A stretch of DNA of 64,000 nucleotides from Bacillota bacterium (GTDB lineage: Bacteria; Bacillota; Clostridia; Lachnospirales; Lachnospiraceae). Positions 9,246 through 17,972 of this stretch are shown piece after piece. Both the position numbers and the translations under genes were made by a program. The stretch lies in assembly GCA_023399055.1 (NCBI GenBank), contig JAEWQV010000015.1, positions 124,001 through 188,000 of the forward strand, written 5' to 3'. Within the stretch, counting starts at the first letter, position 1. Every line of letters begins with the position of its first letter. The notes beneath the pieces are model-generated. The model saw only the letters and a program-made list of their open reading frames with translations. It did no database searches and was not told where the DNA came from.

Positions 9246-10124
9246 TTATTGCTTTTCGGGCCAATATGGTCTGGTTAGAAAGACCTGTTTTCCATAATTC
9301 TTATGTTTTTTAAAATAATTAAGTGCGTTCTTGGCAAGTTCTATATCTTTATAAATTCCAAATACTGTTGGTCCACTTCCGCTCATTAAGGAAGTCATTG
9401 CACCGAGCTCAAGCATTTTCTGTTTGATAGATGTAATAATTGGATAATCCTTAATGGTCACCGTCTGAAGTATATTATCCATAGTTTTTGTAAGAGCGGT
9501 TAAGTCTCCGCTCTTTAAAGCCATTTTCATATTTTCAATATTAGGGTGATGTATGCTTTCTGATAAACGTAAATTCTCATAAACATGTTTTGTAGAGACG
9601 CTGATATCAGGCTTAACAAGAAGAATGGAGCAGTTAGGCATTGAAGGTAAAGGTGTTAGGATCTCCCCAATTCCTTCAGATAAAGCGGTTCCAAGTTTTA
9701 TACAATAAGGTACATCTGCACCAATTTTAACACCGATGTTCATTAGTTCTGTTTCTGTAAGGTGTGCATCATATAGTTCATTTAATGCTTTTAAGGTGGC
9801 AGCAGCATCGGAGCTCCCACCGGCTAATCCGGCGGCAACCGGGATGGTCTTTTCAAGCTTAATTGAAAGACCTTCCTTAATTGAAAGATAATTTAAGAAA
9901 GCAGCGGCAGCCTTATACACAAGATTGCCCTGGTCATTTGGTATGTACGAAAGGTTCGTGCGGATACTAATGGTTTCTGTTGGTGCTTTGCTGATGGTTA
10001 TTGTGTCATGAAGCTCCAGTGATTGCATGATCATACAAACATCATGGTAACCGTCCTCACGCTTTCTTATAACATCTAAGCCAAGATTTATCTTAGCATA
10101 GGCGTTCACTGTAATAGAATTCAT
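9246..10124 (-). CDS. ispE: 4-diphosphocytidyl-2-C-methyl-D-erythritol kinase
   Basis: IspE phosphorylates CDP-methylerythritol in the MEP pathway of isoprenoid synthesis. GHMP-kinase motifs are present: the N-terminal AYAKINLGLDV with catalytic Lys, the ATP loop PVAAGLAGGSSDAAATL, and the C-terminal SGSGPTVFGIY. The length of 292 residues is typical. The start is set at the ATG ending at 10124, four bases after GGGAGG; a TTG four codons upstream lies in that ribosome-binding site. The following gene is the MFS transporter, 21 bases away. Confidence 0.95.
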   Translation of the reverse strand: MNSITVNAYAKINLGLDVIRKREDGYHDVCMIMQSLELHDTITISKAPTETISIRTNLSYIPNDQGNLVYKAAAAFLNYLSIKEGLSIKLEKTIPVAAGLAGGSSDAAATLKALNELYDAHLTETELMNIGVKIGADVPYCIKLGTALSEGIGEILTPLPSMPNCSILLVKPDISVSTKHVYENLRLSESIHHPNIENMKMALKSGDLTALTKTMDNILQTVTIKDYPIITSIKQKMLELGAMTSLMSGSGPTVFGIYKDIELAKNALNYFKKHKNYGKQVFLTRPYWPEKQ

Positions 10125-10299
10125 AAAACCTCCCAAGCTGAAGTCTATATAGAAATTTATTTAATTACTCATAAAATCTATACGTATTTTATCACATGAT
10201 TGAGGTGTTATCAAACTGAAAGTAAGCTTTCTTAAGTCTAGTTTATGCAGGTTAATATTTAAAACTTGCTGGTAATAATAAAATAATTTTAGGATTAAT

Positions 10300-11043
10300 T
10301 TATTTAAAAATGCTTTTAATACTTTCCCAGAGTTTAAATTTTACCTTGATTGGCGTACTCTTATTAAGTAAGCTGTTGTATTCTTCTTCCGTTAATAGGT
10401 GCTTTAACTTATTACCAGAGGTTTCATCGACAATACTATAAGTATCATCTACGAAACAGAGAGGAGGAAACATGACGCACCACCAATTCTGTCCTTCTGC
10501 ACTCCCTATTTGGACGCGAAGAGCCTCATAATAGCCAGGAGGAAAGTTGTATTCACCGTAAATCTTTAAAGGGAAATAAGTATTTTCTAAAGAAACGGTG
10601 ACAGGATAGTGGTAACCCTCCATTTTTATTATTTTCTCAGCAATTGTTTGTATATTATCTATATTACTGGTTAAGACAGAACGAGCTTCGTCAATTGTGT
10701 TTGTAGCATTTAATAAGGGGGATAAGTCTTGTACTAAAGCATTTTTAACTAAAATTTTAAGGGCTTGATCCTCTTTGCTATCGCTATTTGCAATGACATG
10801 AAAACGAATAATTTCTTTGGCGATATGGCTTTGTACTTCTTCGTTCGCTTTTGCTTTTGCCATAAGTATCATTGAGGTCATAGTGCAAAATAATAAAATC
10901 GAGAGAAATAGGTAAACTCTAAACTTATCTTTTTTGGTTATTTTACCTTTGTTTTGTATCGTCTTATTTGCTTTCTGTTCTTCACTTATAACAGAAAAGT
11001 TGCTATTAATATGTACGTTATGGCTATGCTTCGTTTGCTTCAT
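10300..11043 (-). CDS. spoIIR: Stage II sporulation protein R
   Basis: SpoIIR is made in the forespore and secreted into the intermembrane space, where it activates the SpoIIGA protease that processes pro-sigma-E. Family motifs are clear: FHVIANSDSKEDQALK, LVKNALV, PLKIYGEYNFPPGYYEALRV and GQNWWCVMFPPLCF. The N-terminus is long, with about 40 charged residues before the membrane segment (about 44-64). The gene stands alone. The window therefore comes from a spore former. Confidence 0.95.
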   Translation of the reverse strand: MKQTKHSHNVHINSNFSVISEEQKANKTIQNKGKITKKDKFRVYLFLSILLFCTMTSMILMAKAKANEEVQSHIAKEIIRFHVIANSDSKEDQALKILVKNALVQDLSPLLNATNTIDEARSVLTSNIDNIQTIAEKIIKMEGYHYPVTVSLENTYFPLKIYGEYNFPPGYYEALRVQIGSAEGQNWWCVMFPPLCFVDDTYSIVDETSGNKLKHLLTEEEYNSLLNKSTPIKVKFKLWESIKSIFK

Positions 11044-11302
11044 ATATGCTCCATCCTTTATTAAGTCAATATTTATTTACCGGTTCGTTGTAACAATAGT
11101 ATTGCCAGTATATGGTAGTGTATTCAATGTCACTTAAATTACTAGATACAACTTTTTTATTCGTGGCAAGGGAAATAACTTGTACATATCCGCTTGTGAT
11201 AGTAAAATATCCATAAATAACTTGGTTAGGGGTTGGTGTAAGCAGAGAGTAGCATTGCCCCGTAAATTAGTTGATATTAAGCCTAGAAAGGTATGTTAAT
11301 GG

Positions 11303-11722
11303 ATGAAGAAAGAAGTTATGATAACGATAGATGGACGGCAAGATGAGGATGAGGAAGGGATTGTAATTTCTGTGCCTGGAATATATCATTTCACAAATAA
11401 AGTTCATTATGTCCAATATGAGGAGCAAGAGAGTGATAGTAAAAAGATCTTAGAAAATATGTTAAGGATCACACAAGTGCAAGTGGCTTTAACAAAAAAA
11501 GGAGCACAGATGACTAAAATGATATTTAGTCCGAAAGAGATTACACAGACTTCCTATCAGACCCCTTACGGGGCTTTAAATATAGATATTCAAACCTCCT
11601 CTTTAAAGGTAGAGGAACGGGAGGATAGAATAGAGGTAAATCTTATGTATTCATTATCCGAGGGAGGAATGGAGCTCTCTAAGAATAGGCTGGGAATTGT
11701 AATTGAATCAGTAATTGAGTAA
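11303..11722 (+). CDS. DUF1934 beta-barrel protein (YwiB-like)
   Basis: A 139-residue DUF1934 protein, the calycin-like family that includes B. subtilis YwiB. Recognisable features are the N-terminal VMITIDGRQ, the central TKKGAQMTKMIFSP and the C-terminal run TPYGALNIDI to NLMYSLSEGG. It is soluble and of unknown function. The start is an ATG 11 bases after AGAAAGG. It is separated from its neighbours by about 260 bases upstream and a hairpin downstream. Confidence 0.8.
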   Translation: MKKEVMITIDGRQDEDEEGIVISVPGIYHFTNKVHYVQYEEQESDSKKILENMLRITQVQVALTKKGAQMTKMIFSPKEITQTSYQTPYGALNIDIQTSSLKVEEREDRIEVNLMYSLSEGGMELSKNRLGIVIESVIE

Positions 11723-11778
11723 GTTACCAGAAGAAGTAAAGTTTATAGAATAGTTTAGATTATAGGCACAAAGTAAAA

Positions 11779-11825
11779 CCGACCTCCCTATCGTTAGATT
11801 TTTAGGTCTAACTTTTGGGGGTCGG
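11779..11825. terminator. Hairpin between convergent DUF1934 and CapA genes
   Basis: The outer stem CCGACCTCC / GGGGGTCGG encloses a second stem GTTAGA / TCTAAC. Read on the minus strand it is followed by TTTTACTTT, so it best fits termination of the leftward capA transcript; it may also stop the rightward one. Confidence 0.65.
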
Positions 11826-11858
11826 ATCAAAACACCAGCCGGAGTTTATATATACAAT

Positions 11859-13040
11859 TTAATCAATTTGGGTTATAAAACCACTCTCATCAAAGTTAAC
11901 ATCAGGAGATAGTTCTTCCATAAAATTATAATATTCTTTTTGTTCCGAAGCATCTGTAAGAAGGTACGTATAAGTATCCTTTGCCATCACAGGAAGTAAC
12001 TGCACTCTGACAGTATCCTCTGGATCAAGATAGAGTTTTATCATTCCAGAATATACATTGGCTCTGCCAAACCAGAAGTTTCCGAGACTGTATGCAATGG
12101 GCTTTCCCTTATAGAATTCTACACCTTGCATCACATGAGGATGGCAGCCAATAACCGCATCAGCACCCGCATCTATATATTGCTTTGCTAGGTTGCGCTG
12201 ATAAGCTTCTGGGTAGTTATTACGTTCGATACCCCAATGCACGAAGGCAATTACATAGTCACTATTTTCCGCGGCCTCTTCAATAGAAGCAACAAAAATT
12301 GTAGAATCATAGGTTCCTAACATACCAAGCTTGTCCTCGGAGGCGTACCAACTCATATCGGGCACAACTCGTGAGGCCGCGACGTAGGCTATTTTTTTAT
12401 CACCAACGGTATAATAGATAGGAGCCTTCGCTCTGTCTAAATAATCCCCTGCACCAATATAATCAATATCAGCTCCATCCAAGGTGGCAAAGGTATCGAT
12501 TAAGGCATCGGGACCGAAGTCAAGAGCATGATTATTAGCCAGTGATACAATATCTACACCCATTTTAGTTAAAATCTCAACGTTTTGAGGATCTGAACGG
12601 AAGGTAAAGGATTTATTCTTCTCCTTAGTTCCTCGGGTGCTGAAGGCAAATTCATTGTTAAGCATCATGATATCTGCTGCATTCATTTCGTCTAATAAAT
12701 CAGAAGAAAGACATTTGGTCAAATCACCATTTGCTGCTTTATATTTTGCAATTGGATATGATATATCATCAAGATTAACATCACCGCTAAAACCAAGTAC
12801 AATTGGTGCCTTTGGCTCTTCAGGAATAGGTGTAGAAGTGGGGGAGGGAGTAGGCGATGGTGTAGAAGTTATAGGCACCAGACCTTTCGTAGGTGCAGTT
12901 GTAGGCTCCAGTTCTTGACCAGAAGTATTTTGTAAATCCTTTTTCCTTTGAACATTAAAAGCATAAAATAGTAAGCCGGAAAATAGACACAGCATAACAA
13001 ATGTAATAAAAACTATTAGTATTAAATATCTCTTTTTCAT
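11859..13040 (-). CDS. CapA-family metallophosphatase-like protein, membrane-anchored
   Basis: A 393-residue protein with an N-terminal membrane segment (about 5-28) and a Pro/Thr-rich linker (about 40-75), followed by the extracellular CapA/PgsA domain. Metal-site motifs are GFSGDVNL, NNEFAF, LANNHALDFG, VHWGIE and GCHPHVMQG. Members support poly-gamma-glutamate export in Bacillus, but in clostridia without cap genes the role is unknown, and no capBC are near. The start is set at the ATG ending at 13040 behind AGAGG; a TTG four codons upstream overlaps it. Confidence 0.87.
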   Translation of the reverse strand: MKKRYLILIVFITFVMLCLFSGLLFYAFNVQRKKDLQNTSGQELEPTTAPTKGLVPITSTPSPTPSPTSTPIPEEPKAPIVLGFSGDVNLDDISYPIAKYKAANGDLTKCLSSDLLDEMNAADIMMLNNEFAFSTRGTKEKNKSFTFRSDPQNVEILTKMGVDIVSLANNHALDFGPDALIDTFATLDGADIDYIGAGDYLDRAKAPIYYTVGDKKIAYVAASRVVPDMSWYASEDKLGMLGTYDSTIFVASIEEAAENSDYVIAFVHWGIERNNYPEAYQRNLAKQYIDAGADAVIGCHPHVMQGVEFYKGKPIAYSLGNFWFGRANVYSGMIKLYLDPEDTVRVQLLPVMAKDTYTYLLTDASEQKEYYNFMEELSPDVNFDESGFITQID

Positions 13041-13191
13041 AGTACCTCTCAAATTCTGTTTATAGCATAGAACAATAGTGTGCTTCGTACATTCTCAAAT
13101 TAAAAACTTAATACACACCTTTTGTATTACGCGCGTAGCTGCGCTTCCTTGGGTAGCATTTTTAATCAATAGGGTGAACTATCCTATAGAT

Positions 13192-13239
13192 AAAAAAATC
13201 CTCTTACTTTATAAACAATTATGTCTTGAAAGTAAGAGG
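13192..13239 (-). terminator. Terminator of the 13293-13751 gene
   Basis: A perfect 11-bp stem, CCTCTTACTTT / AAAGTAAGAGG, is followed on the minus strand by ATTTTTTTA. It lies about 55 bases after the stop codon. Confidence 0.8.
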
Positions 13240-13292
13240 AATATAATCAGCAAAACAAATATTATTTTGTAACTTGAACTTAAATAGTTACA

Positions 13293-13751
13293 TTATTTTT
13301 TATCTTTTTTTAGGTTGGAACTAATTCTTTTAAAGAAGGATTTCTTCTCTTTTTTAGGCTCTAGATTTCCTCTTAATCCTTTAACATCCATGATATATAT
13401 GCCGCTAAGAACTGCTTTAACTTCTTTTTTAACAGGAATTAAATCAAATACCTTTGCATCACACATAAGTGACATTACCTTAGGGCCGATTTTTGCTTTA
13501 ACAATCGGTACTTTAGAACGACGCATATATTTTGGTGTCTGCTCAAGAACCATCTTTGGAAGATTAGCTTCCGTAATTTTCATCATTTTTTTATCAATAA
13601 CAAGAATGGATACGGTTTGGGCAGATGCCTGCATTTGCGCTTGTGAGTCTTCCTGCCTTTTCTGAAGTTTCCTTCCGACAAAATATAAAGTAATGAGTAT
13701 CGCTGCAACCACAACCGCTACGATAATCAACACGATAAAGATTGTATCCAT
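13293..13751 (-). CDS. Single-pass membrane protein, unknown function
   Basis: A 152-residue protein with one N-terminal membrane helix (about 4-26) followed by a cytoplasmic basic domain. The cytoplasmic part has a conserved-looking core (VSILVIDKKMMKITEANLP, then VPIVKAKIGPKVMSLMCD) and a Lys-rich tail. I do not recognise a named family. It has its own leader and a terminator, so it is a real transcription unit. The basic tail suggests contact with membrane lipid or RNA, but that is speculation. Confidence 0.75.
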   Translation of the reverse strand: MDTIFIVLIIVAVVVAAILITLYFVGRKLQKRQEDSQAQMQASAQTVSILVIDKKMMKITEANLPKMVLEQTPKYMRRSKVPIVKAKIGPKVMSLMCDAKVFDLIPVKKEVKAVLSGIYIMDVKGLRGNLEPKKEKKSFFKRISSNLKKDKK

Positions 13752-13862
13752 GAGATATGTACCTCCTCTGATTTTCTGCTTAATGCTATTCCCGATAGAA
13801 CAACGTTATTATTGTATCATTTTTCTTACTAAAAGAAAATAGATATTTTGTTAAAATACAAA

Positions 13863-14591
13863 TTATATAAGAGAAGCATTTTTTGCAAGGGTCTCACGAA
13901 TAATCTCCTGAACATGAGAACCTAGAAACTTTTGCTGTTCCTTACTTAGTTCTTTTGGATAGATTGGAGTACCGTATTCTATGATGACATGAGCACTGCG
14001 AATCCAAGGCATATGATTTTCAAAAACCTCATCCGTATTGCTAATGGATACGGGAATAATGGCACAACCTGTTTTTTCTGCCATTTTAAAACTGCCTTCC
14101 TTAAAGGGAAGCATTTCTGTTCCCTGACTTCTTGTTCCTTCAGGAGAGATAAAGATAGAATAACCAGCTTTTATCTGTTCAATTCCCTGTAAAATAGTTT
14201 TTAATCCCTGTTTAATATCGCTACGATCTAAAAATAAGCATTGTAATAAACGCATCCAGGTTCGTAAGATAGGAATCTTAGCAATTTCCTTTTTCGCCAT
14301 AAAACCGGTTAGTGTCGGAAGTGAAGCATATGCAACAAGAACATCAAAATAGCTTCTGTGATTAGCAACATACAATACAGCTTCATTTTTTGGTATATTG
14401 TTTCGACCGATTACAGTACTTTTTACACCTCCAATGAATAAGATTACACGAAAAGCAAACACAACAATTGCTTGAGAATTAGCTACCATAGCGCGTTTGT
14501 TAAAACGGCCAATGATAAATTCAATTAGAAAGAGAGGAATGCTTACAATAAAAAATATTAATAAAAATAGTAAAATCAAGATCAATCGCAT
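13863..14591 (-). CDS. plsC: 1-acyl-sn-glycerol-3-phosphate acyltransferase
   Basis: PlsC acylates lysophosphatidic acid at the inner membrane to give phosphatidic acid. All four family motifs are visible: NHRSYFD (HX4D), CLFLDRSD, SPEGTRSQG and IIPVSIS. There is an N-terminal hydrophobic region at about 1-22 and a second at about 45-60. The length of 242 residues is normal. No other lipid gene is nearby. Confidence 0.92.
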   Translation of the reverse strand: MRLILILLFLLIFFIVSIPLFLIEFIIGRFNKRAMVANSQAIVVFAFRVILFIGGVKSTVIGRNNIPKNEAVLYVANHRSYFDVLVAYASLPTLTGFMAKKEIAKIPILRTWMRLLQCLFLDRSDIKQGLKTILQGIEQIKAGYSIFISPEGTRSQGTEMLPFKEGSFKMAEKTGCAIIPVSISNTDEVFENHMPWIRSAHVIIEYGTPIYPKELSKEQQKFLGSHVQEIIRETLAKNASLI

Positions 14592-14675
14592 AGATAACCT
14601 CCGGATTACAATATTTTAGAATATTCATAATGATAATTCTTAAATCATGTTATGAAACAAAAGTGCTTATATAAT

Positions 14676-15998
14676 CTATTGTATATTCGTCTGATTTACT
14701 GGTGGTACGGTTGGTGTAGGAGTAGTGGATATACCGGGTCCTCCATTGTTACCTGATTCAACAGGATCTGTAGTCTCTGGTACCTCTTCGGTATCTTCAG
14801 GTGTTTCATCAGGATCCTTCGGTGGTAGGGTTACTGTAATCGTAGGGGTAGGTGACGGGGTTATGGTAGGGGTTGGAGTGATTGGTATGGTGGGAGTTAC
14901 GTTGATGTCATCCTTAGAGCCCGGATTATCTTTATCACCTTTATCGCCCTTGTCGCCTTTATCACCTTTGTCACCCTTGTCATCATCCGTTGGTTCTTCC
15001 GTATCAGTAGGAGCTGTCTCTTCGCCGAGTTCTCCTTCTATAATTTCACCATTCTCACCAAGAACAATTCCTTCACCGTCCATAGGGAACTGGGAGGGTT
15101 TTGGTGTGATGTTAATTAAGTCGGCATACATCGCCTCAAAGTTAAAATCCTTACTTGGAGTATAGTTATAGTATTCTTCCAGTGTCAGATCATTTTCATA
15201 TAAATATTTGGCTAATCCTTTTCCTACATAACGTAAATGCCAGGGTTCATAGGCATAACCAGTAATATCTACCTTATCCTCGGGATACCTGATAGTAAAT
15301 CCAAAAAGATGGGCATTTTCTGCAACCCAGATACCTTCCGGTATGGTTCCAAAGCTTGTAGATAAGTCATAGTTAATTGCTAAACAGGAAATATCCATGG
15401 TCAGTCCGGTTTGATGCTCACTGGTACCGGGAACGGCTGAGTATTTCAAGGTATGGGATTTCCCTTTTGTAAGAATATTATCTGTAAATATTTTTTTCTG
15501 TCTCTGATAGGAGCGGTATCCAGAGATACCTGCTAGTTCGTAGCCCTGTTGGCTTGCAGCTTGAAATAGCTGCTCTAACGCAGTTGCTGCCTCGGGGCGC
15601 ATTAAGGTTCTTTCATCATAGTAGATAAGATCAAAGAAGACATCTGGAGTTACAAGTTCTTCCGGCTTATAATTTTTCGGCAAAGAATACTCCTTATTTA
15701 CAAAAACGGTGACACTGGAAGGGTCTAAATCCATTTCTGTTGCAGGAACAAAGGGCTCTTCTGGAATTTCTGTTGCCTGTGGTGTTGGTGTTGCATCTAT
15801 GTCAGTACTAGGAATATATGTATCGTCTTCATTTTCATCATCAAGATCGTAACCTGGTGATTGGTCGGTTTCGGAAGAAGTGCTGGTTGGTAGGGTGTCA
15901 TCTCCTTGTGCGTGAGCAATTGCAATAAAGATAAGTGTACAAATAATAAGGAGTGATAAGGACGAGCTTATGACAATGATTAAATTCTTTTTATTCAA
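14676..15998 (-). CDS. VanY/DacB-type D,D- or L,D-carboxypeptidase (M15) with collagen-like tail
   Basis: A 440-residue exported wall peptidase starting at TTG eight bases after GGGG. A membrane segment at about 5-28 is followed by an acidic, Thr-rich linker. The M15B zinc site is intact: SEHQTGLTMDIS supplies His and Asp, and EPWHLRYVG supplies Glu and His. YRSYQRQ is the usual upstream motif. From about 320 on the tail is low-complexity: acidic, with five tandem KGD triplets and a Pro/Thr-rich end. It trims peptidoglycan stem peptides outside the membrane; whether it prefers D,D or L,D bonds cannot be told. Confidence 0.88.
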   Translation of the reverse strand: MNKKNLIIVISSSLSLLIICTLIFIAIAHAQGDDTLPTSTSSETDQSPGYDLDDENEDDTYIPSTDIDATPTPQATEIPEEPFVPATEMDLDPSSVTVFVNKEYSLPKNYKPEELVTPDVFFDLIYYDERTLMRPEAATALEQLFQAASQQGYELAGISGYRSYQRQKKIFTDNILTKGKSHTLKYSAVPGTSEHQTGLTMDISCLAINYDLSTSFGTIPEGIWVAENAHLFGFTIRYPEDKVDITGYAYEPWHLRYVGKGLAKYLYENDLTLEEYYNYTPSKDFNFEAMYADLINITPKPSQFPMDGEGIVLGENGEIIEGELGEETAPTDTEEPTDDDKGDKGDKGDKGDKGDKDNPGSKDDINVTPTIPITPTPTITPSPTPTITVTLPPKDPDETPEDTEEVPETTDPVESGNNGGPGISTTPTPTVPPVNQTNIQ

Positions 15999-16205
15999 TT
16001 AAATTTCCCCTTTTTACAAAAACCAATCGTTCGTATTCAATTGGATTATCAATGATACAGAGCAGAAGACCATGGCCCCCTACTCTGTGTCGTATGTGTC
16101 TATTTACTTTCTCCAGTATAACATAATTAGATAAAAAAATAACTAAAAATTAAAAATATTTCACCGAGAAATAATGGTAAAAAATCCAAGCACAATAGAT
16201 CATTA

Positions 16206-17660
16206 TTATTTGGTCTTTTCTGCAAGGGTGTCCAGTAGTTCGGACTTCATACGGAACAATTTTACAGAGAGATCAACATAGACCATATGAGGGTTCACGA
16301 GTCTTCTTGCCTCATCCCAAAGGGTTTCCTGCTCTTTTAGGCAATAGTCTCTGATGTCCATAACGGGAGGAGTCTTGTACACACATTTACCTTTCAGAAA
16401 AACAGGAACGAGTAATTCTCTTAAGGTATAGGAATTTGGTTCAAGGTAAGTTTTCTTCCAGGTTGCAATCGGATCAAAGAGTAGCAGAGGATTTTCGGAG
16501 CGATATTCCTCTTCTGCTAAGGTAATAAGGTCGGCTTTTAACTTTCCGCTTTCTTTTTCATAAACTCTGTAGATTTTTTTATTACCTGGATTGGTAATTT
16601 TCCATTGATTCTCTGATAACTTAATTTTTGGCTGAAAACTACCGTTTTTCTGTACTGCGGCTAACTTATAGACGCCACCAAAAGCGGGGCAGTCCCTGGA
16701 GGTAATGAGCTTGGTTCCTACACCCCAGGTGTCAATCTTTGCACCCTGAGTTTTTAAGGAGTCTATTAAATATTCGTCCAAATCACTGGAGGCAGTAATT
16801 GAGGCATCTTTAAAACCTGCATTATCAAGCATTTTCCTTGCTTTTTTGGAGAGGTAAGCAAGATCGCCGCTATCAAGGCGAATGCCATATTTTGCAGGCA
16901 TTTTATCTTGGCTTCTTAACTCCTCAAATATTTTGATGGCATTAACAACACCGGACCGTATTGTGTCATAAGTATCAACAAGAAGCGTTGTATTTTGTGG
17001 ATAAAGTTCTGCATATTTGCGGAAGGCTGTGAGTTCATCGTCAAAACTCATAATCCAGCTATGGGCGTGTGTACCCAGTACGGGAATATCGAAAAGCTTA
17101 CCAGTTAGTACATTGCTGGTGCCAATACAACCGCCAATGACAGCGGCTCTCGCACCAAGGACACCTGCATCCGGACCTTGCGCACGACGAAGCCCAAATT
17201 CTAATACAGGCTCGCCTCCTGCGGCGTAAACCACGCGGGAAGCCTTTGTAGCAATCAAGCTTTGATGATTAATTATATTAAGGAGCGCAGTTTCTACAAG
17301 CTGTGCTTCGATAATTGGAGCAATTACTTTTACAAGTGGTTCCGATGGAAATACTACAGTACCTTCCGGTATGGCATAGATATCTCCAGTGAAGCGAAAA
17401 TCACTTAAGTAACTTAAGAAATCCTCGTTAAAAATAGACAAGGTTCTTAAGTATTCAATGTCATCCGGTCTAAAATGCAAATCGTTAATATATTCAATTA
17501 CCTGCTCCAGGCCAGCACAGATTGCATAGCCATTACCAGAGGGGTTCTCCCGATAGAAAAGATCAAAGATAACTGTCTCATTGTTCTTCGTATTATAATA
17601 ACCCTGCATCATGGTTAATTCATAAAAGTCTGTAAGCAAGGTCAGATTTCTGTCATTCAT
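16206..17660 (-). CDS. pncB: Nicotinate phosphoribosyltransferase
   Basis: PncB converts nicotinate and PRPP to nicotinate mononucleotide in NAD salvage. Typical sequences are LLTDFYELTMMQGYY at the N-terminus, FGLRRAQGPDAG, LVDTYDT and GIRLDSGDLAYLSKKARK. I set the start at the ATG ending at 17660 (484 residues), five bases after GGAGG. An in-frame ATG ten codons upstream lies in a hairpin (AGCACC-TTTTT-GGTGCT) just downstream of a likely -10 box, so it would be almost leaderless. That hairpin ends next to the ribosome-binding site and could tune translation. Confidence 0.93.
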   Translation of the reverse strand: MNDRNLTLLTDFYELTMMQGYYNTKNNETVIFDLFYRENPSGNGYAICAGLEQVIEYINDLHFRPDDIEYLRTLSIFNEDFLSYLSDFRFTGDIYAIPEGTVVFPSEPLVKVIAPIIEAQLVETALLNIINHQSLIATKASRVVYAAGGEPVLEFGLRRAQGPDAGVLGARAAVIGGCIGTSNVLTGKLFDIPVLGTHAHSWIMSFDDELTAFRKYAELYPQNTTLLVDTYDTIRSGVVNAIKIFEELRSQDKMPAKYGIRLDSGDLAYLSKKARKMLDNAGFKDASITASSDLDEYLIDSLKTQGAKIDTWGVGTKLITSRDCPAFGGVYKLAAVQKNGSFQPKIKLSENQWKITNPGNKKIYRVYEKESGKLKADLITLAEEEYRSENPLLLFDPIATWKKTYLEPNSYTLRELLVPVFLKGKCVYKTPPVMDIRDYCLKEQETLWDEARRLVNPHMVYVDLSVKLFRMKSELLDTLAEKTK

Positions 17661-17765
17661 CGCTACCTCCAGCACCAAAAAGGTGCTCATTTTTCTATAG
17701 TATCATAAGAGGTTAATAATTTTATTTTTCTTATGATTAACATACAACTTTATTTATAACAAAAC

Positions 17766-17829
17766 ATATACCAGAATGATAAATAAGTCAAGTATCCCTT
17801 GGATAGACTTAGATATCATTCTGGTATAT
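17766..17829 (-). terminator. Long hairpin between ABC operon and pncB
   Basis: Perfect 16-base arms, ATATACCAGAATGATA and its complement, enclose an inner imperfect stem (AAGTC...GACTT). On the minus strand it is followed by TGTTTTGTT, so it may end the YtrA-type operon about 145 bases after its last stop codon. It is unusually long for a terminator. Confidence 0.5.
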
Positions 17830-17972
17830 AAGTACAGTTCAACCGAGCCAAGTATATGATATGAGTTTGATATATGTTTCCAAAATCATTGATTGAACTT
17901 ATATAGTTATATTAGAATTGGGTTGAATTTTACTATATCTATGAGTACATAATACTAAACTTCTTAATTTTA

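Noticed and set aside
13078..13272. 64-codon plus-strand ORF near a minus-strand terminator
   Set aside because: It runs through the perfect terminator hairpin at 13200-13239 and has no ribosome-binding site.
14725..15165. 146-codon plus-strand ORF rich in Gly, Val and Ser
   Set aside because: It is the antisense shadow of the low-complexity tail of the carboxypeptidase. Its repeats are just the complement of the KGD and Pro/Thr codons.
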